The translations under genes and the position numbers were made by a program. Below, piece by piece: positions 45,057-53,515 of a stretch of DNA of 64,000 nucleotides. The notes beneath the pieces were generated by a model, which saw nothing but the letters and a program-made list of their open reading frames with translations, had not been told where the DNA came from and ran no database searches. Position 1 is the stretch's first letter. Each line of letters begins with the position of its first letter. The DNA comes from Zobellella maritima (lineage in GTDB: Bacteria; Pseudomonadota; Gammaproteobacteria; Enterobacterales; Aeromonadaceae): positions 1-64,000 of the forward strand of contig NZ_QCZE01000006.1 of the NCBI RefSeq assembly GCF_003075035.1, in the 5' to 3' direction.

Positions 45057-45767
45057 GTGACCCAATCAACCCCACTTTATCAGCAAATCAAGCAACATAT
45101 CCTATCCCGCATCCATTCCGGTGAATATCCGCTGTATCAGCAGATCCCACCCGAGCAGACGCTGGCTGAACAGTTTTCTGTCAGCCGGATGACGGCCCAC
45201 AAGGCGATCCGGGATCTGGTGCAGGAAGGTTACCTGGTTCGTCGGGCGGGATTGGGGACCTTTGTTACCGAGCCCAAGGCCGAATCCCCCCTGGCCGATA
45301 TCAACAATATTGCCGACGAAGTGCGCAGCCGAGGCCATAGCTACAGCAACAGCGTGATCCTGCTGGAAAATCGTCGGGCGGATGAAGAGATTGCCCTGCA
45401 GATGGGTATGCGGCTCAATGCCAATGTCTATCATTCGGTGATAGTGCATAAGGAGAACGGGGTACCCATCCAGGTCGAGGAGCGTTTTGTTAATCCGGTG
45501 CTGGTGCCCGATTATCTGTCTTGCGATTTTAGCCAGATGACGCCTAATGCTTTTCTGGTGCAGAATTGCCCGTTGTCCGATCTGGAACACATAGTGGAGG
45601 CCAGGGTAGCACCGCCTCTGATCGGCGAGTGGCTGAAGGTCAAGCCGGATACCCCCTGCCTACTGGTCAGCCGGCGGACCTGGTCACTGCACCAGCTGGT
45701 CAGTTTTGCCCGCCTCTGGCATCCGGGGGATCGCTACAAACTCAGATCGACGCTTAAGCTGGGTTAA
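45057..45767 (+). CDS. hutC: Histidine utilization repressor
   Basis: A 236-residue GntR/HutC-family repressor. The N-terminal winged helix (LAEQFSVSRMTAHKAIRDL, about residues 37-55) is followed by a UTRA effector domain (residues about 90-230) that binds urocanate in characterised HutC proteins. The start is GTG 45057, supported by aggagg at five bases. The longer ORF from a TTG at 44973 runs through the operator. It is predicted to repress yjiH and hutIGU-HH through the TGTATATACA sites between 47846 and 47971, and itself. Confidence 0.94.
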   Translation: MTQSTPLYQQIKQHILSRIHSGEYPLYQQIPPEQTLAEQFSVSRMTAHKAIRDLVQEGYLVRRAGLGTFVTEPKAESPLADINNIADEVRSRGHSYSNSVILLENRRADEEIALQMGMRLNANVYHSVIVHKENGVPIQVEERFVNPVLVPDYLSCDFSQMTPNAFLVQNCPLSDLEHIVEARVAPPLIGEWLKVKPDTPCLLVSRRTWSLHQLVSFARLWHPGDRYKLRSTLKLG

Positions 45768-45770
45768 ACC

Positions 45771-46307
45771 TTAGCGCCACTGGGTCAGCTGCAGATCCAG
45801 GCTGTGCTCGCCATCGGTCAGCTGTACCTCGTACTCCTGCAGGGTGGCGTAGAGATCCATCGAGCGGGTACACAACTCCGCCAGCTGAGTGGGTTGGGGA
45901 TCGGCCAGATGAAAAATCTGTAATCGGGGCAGCTGGCCCAGCTCGGTCTGGTGCTTGTTCCACCATTCCAGGGCGCTGCGTCCACCATAGCTGTAGATCA
46001 CCACCTGCTCGGCCCGGGACAGGGCCTGTTTGATGCGCTTGACGCTGGGCTCACCCAGCTCGACCCACAGCAGGGTACGCCCATCGGGTGACTTCTGCCA
46101 CAGCTCGGGTTCATCGTCGGTCGATAATCCCTTGGTGAAGCTCAAATCTTCATGGCCATGGCGCATAAAGGCCAGCAGCCGTACCATCAGTCGGGTTTCG
46201 GTCTCGGAGGGGTGTCTGGCAACGGTCAGGCTGTGTTCCTGGTAATAGTGACGATGCAGGTCGCTGATATTCATGCGGACCTTGTGCAGGGTGGCGTTCA
46301 GTGCCAT
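45771..46307 (-). CDS. yaeQ: YaeQ family protein
   Basis: A 178-residue protein of the YaeQ family, a PD-(D/E)XK-nuclease-like fold of unknown role. Recognisable from MALNATLHKVRMNISDLHRHYY, the LTVARHPSETETRLMVRLLAF segment, DEPELWQK, and LWVELGEPS with the nuclease-like Glu. The start MALNATL at 46307 follows agaga. It is convergent with hutC. It sits within the hut locus between hutC and yjiH but is a general housekeeping family and probably an incidental neighbour. Confidence 0.92.
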   Translation of the reverse strand: MALNATLHKVRMNISDLHRHYYQEHSLTVARHPSETETRLMVRLLAFMRHGHEDLSFTKGLSTDDEPELWQKSPDGRTLLWVELGEPSVKRIKQALSRAEQVVIYSYGGRSALEWWNKHQTELGQLPRLQIFHLADPQPTQLAELCTRSMDLYATLQEYEVQLTDGEHSLDLQLTQWR

Positions 46308-46453
46308 GACGGTTTCTCTTATAAAAAACACTATCTTAGCGGCAAGCAGGGACGGGAACCAGCCTCAGCCTCGGCCTTTGTTATCTGCGTTCCCTGCCTG
46401 GCGTTTAATTGGTCGAATTTTATCCTGAAGAACTAGGGCGAGCGGTAGATACC

Positions 46454-46484
46454 AGGAGCGGCGCCCCGGTGAGGCGCCGCTCCT
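46454..46484. terminator. Hairpin after yjiH
   Basis: A 12-bp perfect stem, aggagcggcgcc / ggcgccgctcct, with a 7-base loop, located five bases past the yjiH stop. There is no T-tract on either strand, so it may be a stability element or a factor-dependent end. Confidence 0.55.
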
Positions 46485-46488
46485 TCAC

Positions 46489-47805
46489 TTATTGCCAGCT
46501 TGCCACCAGCATGGCGGTGGGGATGGCCAGCAGCAAGCTCAACAGTGCGCGGATAAACCAGACCACCACCAGGGTACCGACCTTCAGCGGGATGCGGGTA
46601 GCCAGTATGCAGGGGATGGAGGCCGAGAAAAACAGCACCGATGATACGCATACCACTCCGGCGGCGAAGCGGGCGATGAAGTCGGCTTCGCCCATCAATA
46701 GCGCCGGCAGAAACATTTCCGCCAGTCCGGCGGCGGTGGCGCGGGACAAGGCCATGCCGTCCTCCATTCCCCACAGCCAGGTGACCGGGTAAAACAGGTA
46801 ACCCAGCCAGTCGAATACCGGCGTAAATTTGGCGATCAACAGGCCCAGCAGGCCGACCGACATGATGGACGGCAGTATGCTGATAGTCATCACCAGGCCA
46901 TCCTTGAAGTTGTCGATGATGCTCTTGCCCAGGCCGGGGGCCTGTTCGGCAACTTCCAGGCCATTCTGCCAGGCGACGCCCAGACGGTTACCCGCGTTGC
47001 ATTCCGGCTCCCGGTGCCGGGCATGGTTGTCCATGGTAGACAGCGGCGGTAGCCGAACCGTGATGGCGGTGACGATAAAGGTGATCAACAGGGTGAGCCA
47101 GAAATACTGGTTCCAGATATCCATCAGATCCAGGGTCTTGGCGACGATGATCATAAAGGTCGCCGAGACGGTGGAAAACCCGGTGGCGATGATGGCGGCC
47201 TCTCGGGCCGAATAATGACCGGAGCTGTATACCCGGTTAGTGATCAGCAGACCGATGGAATAGCTGCCGACAAAGGAGGCTACCGCATCGATGGCCGAAC
47301 GACCCGGTGTACGCCAGATGGGTTGCATCAGTTTCTGAACCAGTATGCCGATCGCTTCCAGCAGGCCATAGCCCACCAGGAAGGCCAGAAACACCGAGCC
47401 GAGGGGGACGATCAGGCCGACCGAAATCACCAGCTTGTTGAACAGAAAGGGCAGCATGTCCGGCGCCTGCAGTATCGCGGGCCCGGCCCCCGTGACCGCC
47501 ATGATGCCGGCGGCCAGCCCCAACCATTTCAGCAGCAGGAACACCTTGTCGGTGATACTTTCCCGCCAGCGGCCGGTGACCAGCGGATGAACGGCGCCGG
47601 CCAGTATCATCCCCATGGCGTACCAGGCGGCACCGGCGTCGCCCAGGGCGCCGCGCAGCCAGCTCACCATATGATCCAGGGGGATGCTTTGCTTACCCTG
47701 CAGGCTGATGGGAATGAAGAATATAAATATGCCAATGGCGCTCAGGCCTATCAGCCGGCCCATGGCTTTGCCTGTGGGGCAAGCCTGCTCCGTTACCTGA
47801 TTCAT
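46489..47805 (-). CDS. yjiH: YjiH family transporter-like membrane protein
   Basis: A 438-residue protein with about ten helices. It belongs to the YjiH family, which contains nucleoside-recognition Gate domains (GYGLLEAIGILVQKLMQPIW; PGLGKSIIDNFKDGLV). Such genes recur beside hut operons, suggesting transport of histidine, urocanate or a degradation product; the substrate is unknown. A strong ribosome site aaggaggg precedes the ATG. A HutC-like operator centred 45 bases upstream and a shared CRP site place it under the same control as hutI on the other side. Confidence 0.88.
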   Translation of the reverse strand: MNQVTEQACPTGKAMGRLIGLSAIGIFIFFIPISLQGKQSIPLDHMVSWLRGALGDAGAAWYAMGMILAGAVHPLVTGRWRESITDKVFLLLKWLGLAAGIMAVTGAGPAILQAPDMLPFLFNKLVISVGLIVPLGSVFLAFLVGYGLLEAIGILVQKLMQPIWRTPGRSAIDAVASFVGSYSIGLLITNRVYSSGHYSAREAAIIATGFSTVSATFMIIVAKTLDLMDIWNQYFWLTLLITFIVTAITVRLPPLSTMDNHARHREPECNAGNRLGVAWQNGLEVAEQAPGLGKSIIDNFKDGLVMTISILPSIMSVGLLGLLIAKFTPVFDWLGYLFYPVTWLWGMEDGMALSRATAAGLAEMFLPALLMGEADFIARFAAGVVCVSSVLFFSASIPCILATRIPLKVGTLVVVWFIRALLSLLLAIPTAMLVASWQ

Positions 47806-47845
47806 TGCGGTCCCTCCTTAAAGATTAAATATTTGGACGCCTTAA

Positions 47846-47855
47846 TGTATATACA
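47846..47855. promoter_or_regulatory. HutC-type operator, yjiH side
   Basis: TGTATATACA, a perfect palindrome flanked as aatgtatatacaaatag. The same flank-plus-core is repeated at 47962 (gaatgtatatacaaatagac). It lies 41 bases before the yjiH start. Confidence 0.85.
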
Positions 47856-47892
47856 AATAGTCAGGGTTTGTTAATGGTGTATTGCGTTTAGG

Positions 47893-47908
47893 TGTGATTC
47901 AGATCACT
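47893..47908. promoter_or_regulatory. CRP-binding site in hutI/yjiH intergenic region
   Basis: TGTGATTCAGATCACT matches the CRP consensus TGTGA-N6-TCACA in nine of ten conserved bases. It is placed midway between the two HutC-type operators, consistent with cAMP-CRP activation of hut genes known from enteric bacteria. Confidence 0.85.
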
Positions 47909-47961
47909 TTTAGGTAAGTTTATTTGATGTTTCGCTTGCCTATCCGCGTTTTATGTTTGAA

Positions 47962-47971
47962 TGTATATACA
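47962..47971. promoter_or_regulatory. HutC-type operator, hutI side
   Basis: TGTATATACA perfect palindrome, 20 bases upstream of the hutI ATG, so probably overlapping the promoter start or early leader. It is identical in core and 3' flank (aaatag) to the yjiH-side site, 116 bases away. Confidence 0.87.
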
Positions 47972-47991
47972 AATAGACAAGGAGCTAAACC

Positions 47992-49203
47992 ATGAACCAC
48001 GGCACCGACAATACACTCTGGCTTAATGCAACCCTGTTTGATGGCTTGAACACCCGGGAGCAGCGTATGGCCATGGCGGTAACAGACGGGCAGATTGCCT
48101 GGCTCAAGCCGATGGCCGAGCTGAATACCGGTGATCGGTCCGGCTTCGAGTGTATTGATGTGGAGGGGGCCCTGGTGACGCCGGGACTGGTCGACTGCCA
48201 TACCCATCTGGTGTTTGGCGGCAACCGGGCCGGCGAGTTCGAAGCCCGTCTGGAAGGCAAGAGCTACGAAGAAATCGCCCGTGCCGGCGGCGGCATCATC
48301 AGTACCGTCAAGGCAACCCGGGCGGCGGGCGAGGAGGCTTTGTTCGAGGCCGCCAAGCCCCGCCTGCAGGCGTTGATGGCGGACGGGGCGACCACGGTCG
48401 AAATCAAGTCCGGCTACGGTCTGAGCCTGGAAAGCGAACTAAAGATGCTGCGGGTGGCGCGCCGCCTCGGGCGAGAGCTCAGGGTTCGGGTGGTGACTAC
48501 CCTGCTCGGCGCCCATGCGCTGCCGCCTGAGTATAAAGACGACGCCGATGGCTATATCCGGCTGGTATGCGAGGAAATGATCCCGGCGGCTGCCGCCGAG
48601 GGCCTGGCCGATGCGGTGGATGTGTTCTGTGAAAGCATCGCCTTCTCGGTCGAGCAGTGCGAACGGGTCTATGCCGCCGCCAAGGCACATGGCTTGGCTA
48701 TCAAGGGCCACACAGAGCAGCTTTCCAACCTGGGGGGCAGCGCCGCCGCCGCCCGGGCCGGCGCGGCTTCGGTGGATCATATCGAATACCTGGATGAAGC
48801 GGGGGTCAAGGCCCTGGCCGAGGCCGGTACGGTTGCCACCCTGCTGCCCGGTGCTTTTTATATGCTGCGCGAAACCCAGTTGCCACCTATCGAGTTGTTG
48901 CGTCGACATGGGGTGCCCATGGCGCTGGCCACCGATGCCAACCCGGGCAGTTCGCCCATCTTCAGCCTGAAACTGATGTTGAACATGGCCTGCACCCTGT
49001 TCCGCCTGACCCCGCTTGAGGCCCTGCGCGGCGTCACCGCCCATGGTGCTCGGGCGCTGGGGCTGCAGCAGCAAGTGGGCCGGCTCGCCCCCGGCCTGCA
49101 GGCGGATTTCTGTCTGTGGGATACCCAGAACCCTGCCGAGCTGGCCTATAGCGTGGGCCTACCCCGGTTAACCCAACGTATTTTTGCAGGAGTGAAGGCA
49201 TGA
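47992..49203 (+). CDS. hutI: Imidazolonepropionase
   Basis: A 403-residue amidohydrolase-fold enzyme hydrolysing 4-imidazolone-5-propionate to N-formimino-glutamate, step three of histidine degradation. The metal motif [45 protein letters not shown] and the Asp of [10 protein letters not shown] are conserved. Ribosome site caaggag lies 7 bases before the ATG. First gene of a long hut operon; it overlaps hutG by ATGA. Confidence 0.96.
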   Translation: MNHGTDNTLWLNATLFDGLNTREQRMAMAVTDGQIAWLKPMAELNTGDRSGFECIDVEGALVTPGLVDCHTHLVFGGNRAGEFEARLEGKSYEEIARAGGGIISTVKATRAAGEEALFEAAKPRLQALMADGATTVEIKSGYGLSLESELKMLRVARRLGRELRVRVVTTLLGAHALPPEYKDDADGYIRLVCEEMIPAAAAEGLADAVDVFCESIAFSVEQCERVYAAAKAHGLAIKGHTEQLSNLGGSAAAARAGAASVDHIEYLDEAGVKALAEAGTVATLLPGAFYMLRETQLPPIELLRRHGVPMALATDANPGSSPIFSLKLMLNMACTLFRLTPLEALRGVTAHGARALGLQQQVGRLAPGLQADFCLWDTQNPAELAYSVGLPRLTQRIFAGVKA

Positions 49204-50129
49204 AGCCGGAAATGAACGCCTGGAACGGCCGAGTCGATCCCGAGCCCAATACCGCCCGTTGGCACCAGCAGGTACAACCGTTCAGCCAAACGGCCGAGCC
49301 GGGTTATACCCTGATTGGTTTTTGCAGCGATGAAGGCGTGCGCCGCAACAAGGGACGAGTCGGGGCCGCCAAGGGACCTGCCGCCATGCGCAAGGCGCTG
49401 GCGAGCTTGGCCTGGCACCAGTCGGCCCCTGTTCATGATGCGGGTGATGTTGTCTGCAAAGGCGAAGCCCTGGAGCAGGCCCACGCTGCACTGGCCGGGC
49501 AGGTAGCCGAGTGCCTGGCGCACCGGCAGCTGCCCATTGTGATGGGGGGCGGCCACGAGGTGGCCTTCGGTTCCTGGAGCGGCCTGGCTGATTACCTGGC
49601 GAGACAGGAGCAGAGCCCCCGCATCGGCATCATCAATTTCGATGCCCACTTCGATCTGCGCGCTCCCGGTTTCGTGGTGTCCTCCGGTACGCCTTTTGCC
49701 CAGATAGCACAGGCCTGTGAGCGTCAAGGCTGGCCCTTCCAGTACGCCTGCCTGGGCGTGAGTCGTGCCTCCAATACCCGGGCGCTGTTCGAGCGAGCCG
49801 AACAGCTGAAGGTACTGGTATGGGAAGACAGGGCCATGACCCAGTCCCGCTTGTCGGAGCTGCAGGCTGGCCTGGATGCCTTTATCGGCGGCTGTGACCA
49901 CCTGTACCTGACCATAGATATCGATGTGTTTCCCGCAGCCCAGGCGCCCGGCGTCAGTGCACCGGCCCCCCGGGGAGTCGCACTGGATGTGATTGAACCT
50001 TTGATTGAACAGATTAAGGCCAGCGGCAAGTTACGGATTGCCGATCTGGCAGAACTCAACCCCGAGTACGACGTTGATGGCCATACGGCTCGGTTAGCGG
50101 CTCGGTTAATTCATACTTTGACACTGTAA
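49200..50129 (+). CDS. hutG: Formimidoylglutamase
   Basis: A 309-residue ureohydrolase (arginase-superfamily) enzyme converting formimino-glutamate to glutamate and formamide. Mn-binding motifs are [20 protein letters not shown] and the [13 protein letters not shown] segment. The start overlaps the hutI stop. This single-step branch means the Hut pathway here ends in formamide and not formate plus ammonia. Followed by hutU after 12 bases. Confidence 0.95.
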   Translation: MKPEMNAWNGRVDPEPNTARWHQQVQPFSQTAEPGYTLIGFCSDEGVRRNKGRVGAAKGPAAMRKALASLAWHQSAPVHDAGDVVCKGEALEQAHAALAGQVAECLAHRQLPIVMGGGHEVAFGSWSGLADYLARQEQSPRIGIINFDAHFDLRAPGFVVSSGTPFAQIAQACERQGWPFQYACLGVSRASNTRALFERAEQLKVLVWEDRAMTQSRLSELQAGLDAFIGGCDHLYLTIDIDVFPAAQAPGVSAPAPRGVALDVIEPLIEQIKASGKLRIADLAELNPEYDVDGHTARLAARLIHTLTL

Positions 50130-50141
50130 GAGGGACACCCC

Positions 50142-51824
50142 ATGTCACAACAAAATAATCGTCATGATCCCAGCCGCGTCATCAAGGCCCCGACCGGCGT
50201 CAATAAAATATGTAAAAGCTGGCTGACTGAAGCTGCGATGCGCATGCTGATGAACAACCTGCATCCCGATGTTGCCGAGCGGCCCGAGGATCTGGTGGTT
50301 TACGGTGGTATCGGTCGTGCCGCCCGCAACTGGGATTGTTATGACAAGATCATCGAAGTGCTGCAGCGCCTCGAAGACGATGAATCCCTGCTGATCCAAT
50401 CCGGCAAGCCGGTGGGGGTGTTCAAGACCCATGCCGACGCGCCACGGGTGCTGATCGCCAACTCCAACCTGGTACCCCACTGGGCCAACTGGGAACATTT
50501 CAACGAGCTGGATAAGAAAGGTCTGATGATGTACGGCCAGATGACCGCCGGCTCCTGGATCTACATCGGCTCCCAGGGCATCGTCCAGGGCACTTATGAA
50601 ACTTTCGCCGCCATGGCCAAGCAGCACTTCGACGGTGTGGCTCAGGGCCGCTGGGTGCTGACCGGTGGTCTGGGGGGCATGGGTGGCGCCCAGCCGCTGG
50701 CCGCCACCATGGCCGGTTTCTCCTGTATCACGGTTGAATGCGATGAAACCCGTATCGATTTCCGTCTGCGTACCCGTTATGTCGACAAGAAGGCCTACAG
50801 CCTGGATGAAGCACTGGCGATGATCGAAGAAGCCAAGGCCAAGGGTGAAGCCGTTTCCGTCGGTTTGCTGGGCAACTGCGCCGATATCTTCCCGGAAATC
50901 GTCGAGCGCGGCATAGTGCCGGACGTGGTGACCGACCAGACCAGCGCCCATGATCCGCTGAATGGCTACCTGCCTAAGGGCTGGACCATGGAATACGCCG
51001 CCGAAATGCGCCAGAAGGACGAGGCGGCCGTCGTCGATGCCGCCAAGGAATCCATGGCCATCCAGGTGCGGGCCATGCTGACCCTGCAGAGCCGCGGCGC
51101 TGCGACCACCGACTATGGCAACAACATCCGCCAGATGGCAAAAGAGAAGGGGGTCGAGAACGCCTTTGACTTCCCCGGTTTCGTACCGGCCTATATCCGT
51201 CCGCTGTTCTGCGAAGGCATAGGTCCGTTCCGCTGGGTTGCACTGAGCGGCGATCCGGAAGATATCTACAAGACCGACGCCAAGGTGAAGGAGCTGATCC
51301 CCGACGACCCGCACTTGCACAACTGGCTGGACATGGCCCGCGAGCGCATCGCTTTCCAGGGCCTACCCGCCCGTATCTGCTGGGTCGGCCTGAAAGACCG
51401 CGCCCGCCTGGCGCTGGCCTTTAACGAAATGGTCAAGAACGGCGAGCTGAAGGCACCGATCGTGATCGGTCGTGACCATCTGGACTCCGGCTCCGTCACC
51501 AGCCCCAACCGCGAAACCGAAGCCATGAAAGACGGCTCTGATGCCATTTCCGACTGGTCGCTGCTTAACGCGCTGCTGAACACCGCAGGCGGCGCTACCT
51601 GGGTTTCCCTGCACCACGGTGGTGGTGTCGGCATGGGCTTCAGTCAGCACGCCGGTGTGGTTATCGTGGCCGACGGTACCGACGCCGCCGCTGCCCGCCT
51701 GGGCCGTGTGCTGCGTAATGACCCGGGCACCGGTGTGATGCGTCACGCCGACGCCGGGTACGATATCGCTATCGATTGTGCCCGTGAGCAGGGATTGGAC
51801 CTGCCGATGGTGAATATTCGCTGA
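50142..51824 (+). CDS. hutU: Urocanate hydratase
   Basis: A 560-residue urocanase using tightly bound NAD to hydrate urocanate to imidazolonepropionate. Highly conserved throughout: [32 protein letters not shown] in part, [13 protein letters not shown] (NAD loop), [12 protein letters not shown], and the C-terminal [16 protein letters not shown]. It looks like an ordinary urocanase, so downstream flux most likely concerns plain urocanate. Followed by an 80-base gap with a hairpin and then the BCCT gene. Confidence 0.97.
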   Translation: MSQQNNRHDPSRVIKAPTGVNKICKSWLTEAAMRMLMNNLHPDVAERPEDLVVYGGIGRAARNWDCYDKIIEVLQRLEDDESLLIQSGKPVGVFKTHADAPRVLIANSNLVPHWANWEHFNELDKKGLMMYGQMTAGSWIYIGSQGIVQGTYETFAAMAKQHFDGVAQGRWVLTGGLGGMGGAQPLAATMAGFSCITVECDETRIDFRLRTRYVDKKAYSLDEALAMIEEAKAKGEAVSVGLLGNCADIFPEIVERGIVPDVVTDQTSAHDPLNGYLPKGWTMEYAAEMRQKDEAAVVDAAKESMAIQVRAMLTLQSRGAATTDYGNNIRQMAKEKGVENAFDFPGFVPAYIRPLFCEGIGPFRWVALSGDPEDIYKTDAKVKELIPDDPHLHNWLDMARERIAFQGLPARICWVGLKDRARLALAFNEMVKNGELKAPIVIGRDHLDSGSVTSPNRETEAMKDGSDAISDWSLLNALLNTAGGATWVSLHHGGGVGMGFSQHAGVVIVADGTDAAAARLGRVLRNDPGTGVMRHADAGYDIAIDCAREQGLDLPMVNIR

Positions 51825-51857
51825 GTACGCAGTGATAGATCTTAGCTTGTAGTAAGA

Positions 51858-51884
51858 GGAAGCCGGCTCGTTGCGCCGGCTTCC
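51858..51884 (+). promoter_or_regulatory. Hairpin between hutU and BCCT gene
   Basis: A 10-bp perfect stem, ggaagccggc / gccggcttcc, with a 7-base loop; only gtt follows before more GC. It could be a weak terminator reducing expression of the distal transporter-lyase-hutH part, or protect processed mRNA ends. Confidence 0.55.
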
Positions 51885-51922
51885 GTTCCGGTTTTCGATG
51901 CAATATGCACAAGGAAGACATC

Positions 51923-53515
51923 ATGTCTGTGAACGGAAAGAAAAGCCTGAATGTCGGTGTGTTCGTCCCGGCCTTCGCGATCGTGCTGATCGCGGTGGCC
52001 GTGGGGCTGATCAATAACGAATTGTTGGTAAAAGTAGCCAAGAATGTTTTCTACTTCTCGTTATCTGACTTTGCCTGGCTGTATCAGCTGCTGGCGGTGT
52101 CGGCACTGGGAGTGGTGGGATATATTTTCTTCTCCAAGGCCGGCAATATCCGCCTGGGTGGCGCCAATGCCAAGCCGAAGTTCTCGATGGCATCCAATTT
52201 TGCCATGGCGCTGACCGGTGGTATCGCGACCGGGGTTGTGACTTACTCGGTCAACGAACCCATCATCTATATGGGCAATATCTACGGGGAAATCAGCAAC
52301 CAGTCGATTGCCGCCAATACCTCCGAGGCCGCGATCTTCGCGATCGCCAGAAGCTTCCATAACTGGAGCTTCATTCCCTATGCCATCTATTCCATTGTCG
52401 GTCTGATGATCGGCTATATGCACTATAACCGCAAGAAAGACTTCTCCATTGCCTCGACCATCTCTCCGGTGATCGGCAGCAATGACAGCAAACCGGCAGT
52501 GCGCTCCCTGATCGATATCATCTCGGTACTGGCAATTGCGTTGGGTCTGGCCTCTTCGTTGGGCGCCGGTCTGGCTCTAATCAGCTCGGGGATCCAAGCC
52601 GAATACGGCATCGAGTCGAACCCGACCACCTGGCTGGTGCTGACCCTGATCATCTCCGCCATCTTTATCACCTCGGCGCTGTCCGGACTGAAACGGGGCA
52701 TCAAATTCCTCTCGTCGATCAATGCCTATATATTCTATGCGTTTGTGGTCATATTGTTGCTGGTCGGTCCGGTGAGCTATATCTTCAGCCTGTCGGTCAC
52801 CAGCCTGGGTTACTGGCTGGACAACTTCTTCCTGTGGGCATTCGACACCAAGGAATCAGGTGGTGAAGCGCTGGTCACCTGGTGGACCATGTATGACTGG
52901 TCAATCTGGATTGCCTATGCACCCCTGATGGGTCTGTTCCTGGCGCGTATCTCCTACGGACGTACCCTGCGTGAATTCCTGATCATCAACTGGATCCTGC
53001 CTTCGCTGTTCGGCATTGTCTGGTTTGCCATCTGGGGCGGATCCGCCCTCAAGTGGCAGCTGGACGGCACCCTGGATCTGGTGAAGGTAGTGACTGATAA
53101 CGGGGCTGTTTCGGGTCTTTGGGGCTTCCTGCAGCACCTGCCGTTTTCCGGTGTGCTGGTTCCCCTGGCGATTTTCACCCTGATTATTTCCTTTGCCACC
53201 GCGGCCGACTCCATGTCGTCGACCATCGCGACCATCTGCACCAAAAACATCAATGCCGACGAAGAGTCACCCAAGACCCAGAAAATCATCTGGGGTGTGT
53301 CGATCAGCGTGATCGCCTACATCATGGTGGCGTTCGGTGGCGGTGCCCAGGGTGTCGATGGCATCAAGTATCTGGCCGCGGCCGGTGGCTTTACCGTATT
53401 GTTCCTGTTCGTGCTGATTGTGGCGTCCAGTATCAGGGTGTTCATCACCAAGAAGGAAGCGCACGGCAGCGAACAGTCCGACGTGAGCCTGAAGACAGGA
53501 GCCGCCTATGAATAA
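51923..53515 (+). CDS. BCCT family transporter in the hut operon
   Basis: A 530-residue betaine/carnitine/choline-type secondary transporter with twelve helices. It shows the BCCT tryptophan motif and helix 8 signature (TWWTMYDWSIWIAYAP, then ARISYGRTLREF). The GGIATGVVTYSVNEPIIY region corresponds to the glycine stretch before the conserved EP. BCCT substrates normally carry a quaternary ammonium group, which suggests a trimethylated histidine derivative rather than histidine itself (inference). The ATG at 51923 has aaggaag five bases upstream. Its stop overlaps the lyase paralogue by eight bases. Confidence 0.9.
   Translation: MSVNGKKSLNVGVFVPAFAIVLIAVAVGLINNELLVKVAKNVFYFSLSDFAWLYQLLAVSALGVVGYIFFSKAGNIRLGGANAKPKFSMASNFAMALTGGIATGVVTYSVNEPIIYMGNIYGEISNQSIAANTSEAAIFAIARSFHNWSFIPYAIYSIVGLMIGYMHYNRKKDFSIASTISPVIGSNDSKPAVRSLIDIISVLAIALGLASSLGAGLALISSGIQAEYGIESNPTTWLVLTLIISAIFITSALSGLKRGIKFLSSINAYIFYAFVVILLLVGPVSYIFSLSVTSLGYWLDNFFLWAFDTKESGGEALVTWWTMYDWSIWIAYAPLMGLFLARISYGRTLREFLIINWILPSLFGIVWFAIWGGSALKWQLDGTLDLVKVVTDNGAVSGLWGFLQHLPFSGVLVPLAIFTLIISFATAADSMSSTIATICTKNINADEESPKTQKIIWGVSISVIAYIMVAFGGGAQGVDGIKYLAAAGGFTVLFLFVLIVASSIRVFITKKEAHGSEQSDVSLKTGAAYE

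Noticed and set aside
50142-51824. HutU as a thiourocanate hydratase (ergothioneine pathway)
   Set aside because: The sequence looks like an ordinary urocanase throughout, including NAD-loop and C-terminal motifs, so I see no reason to assign the sulfur-containing substrate.
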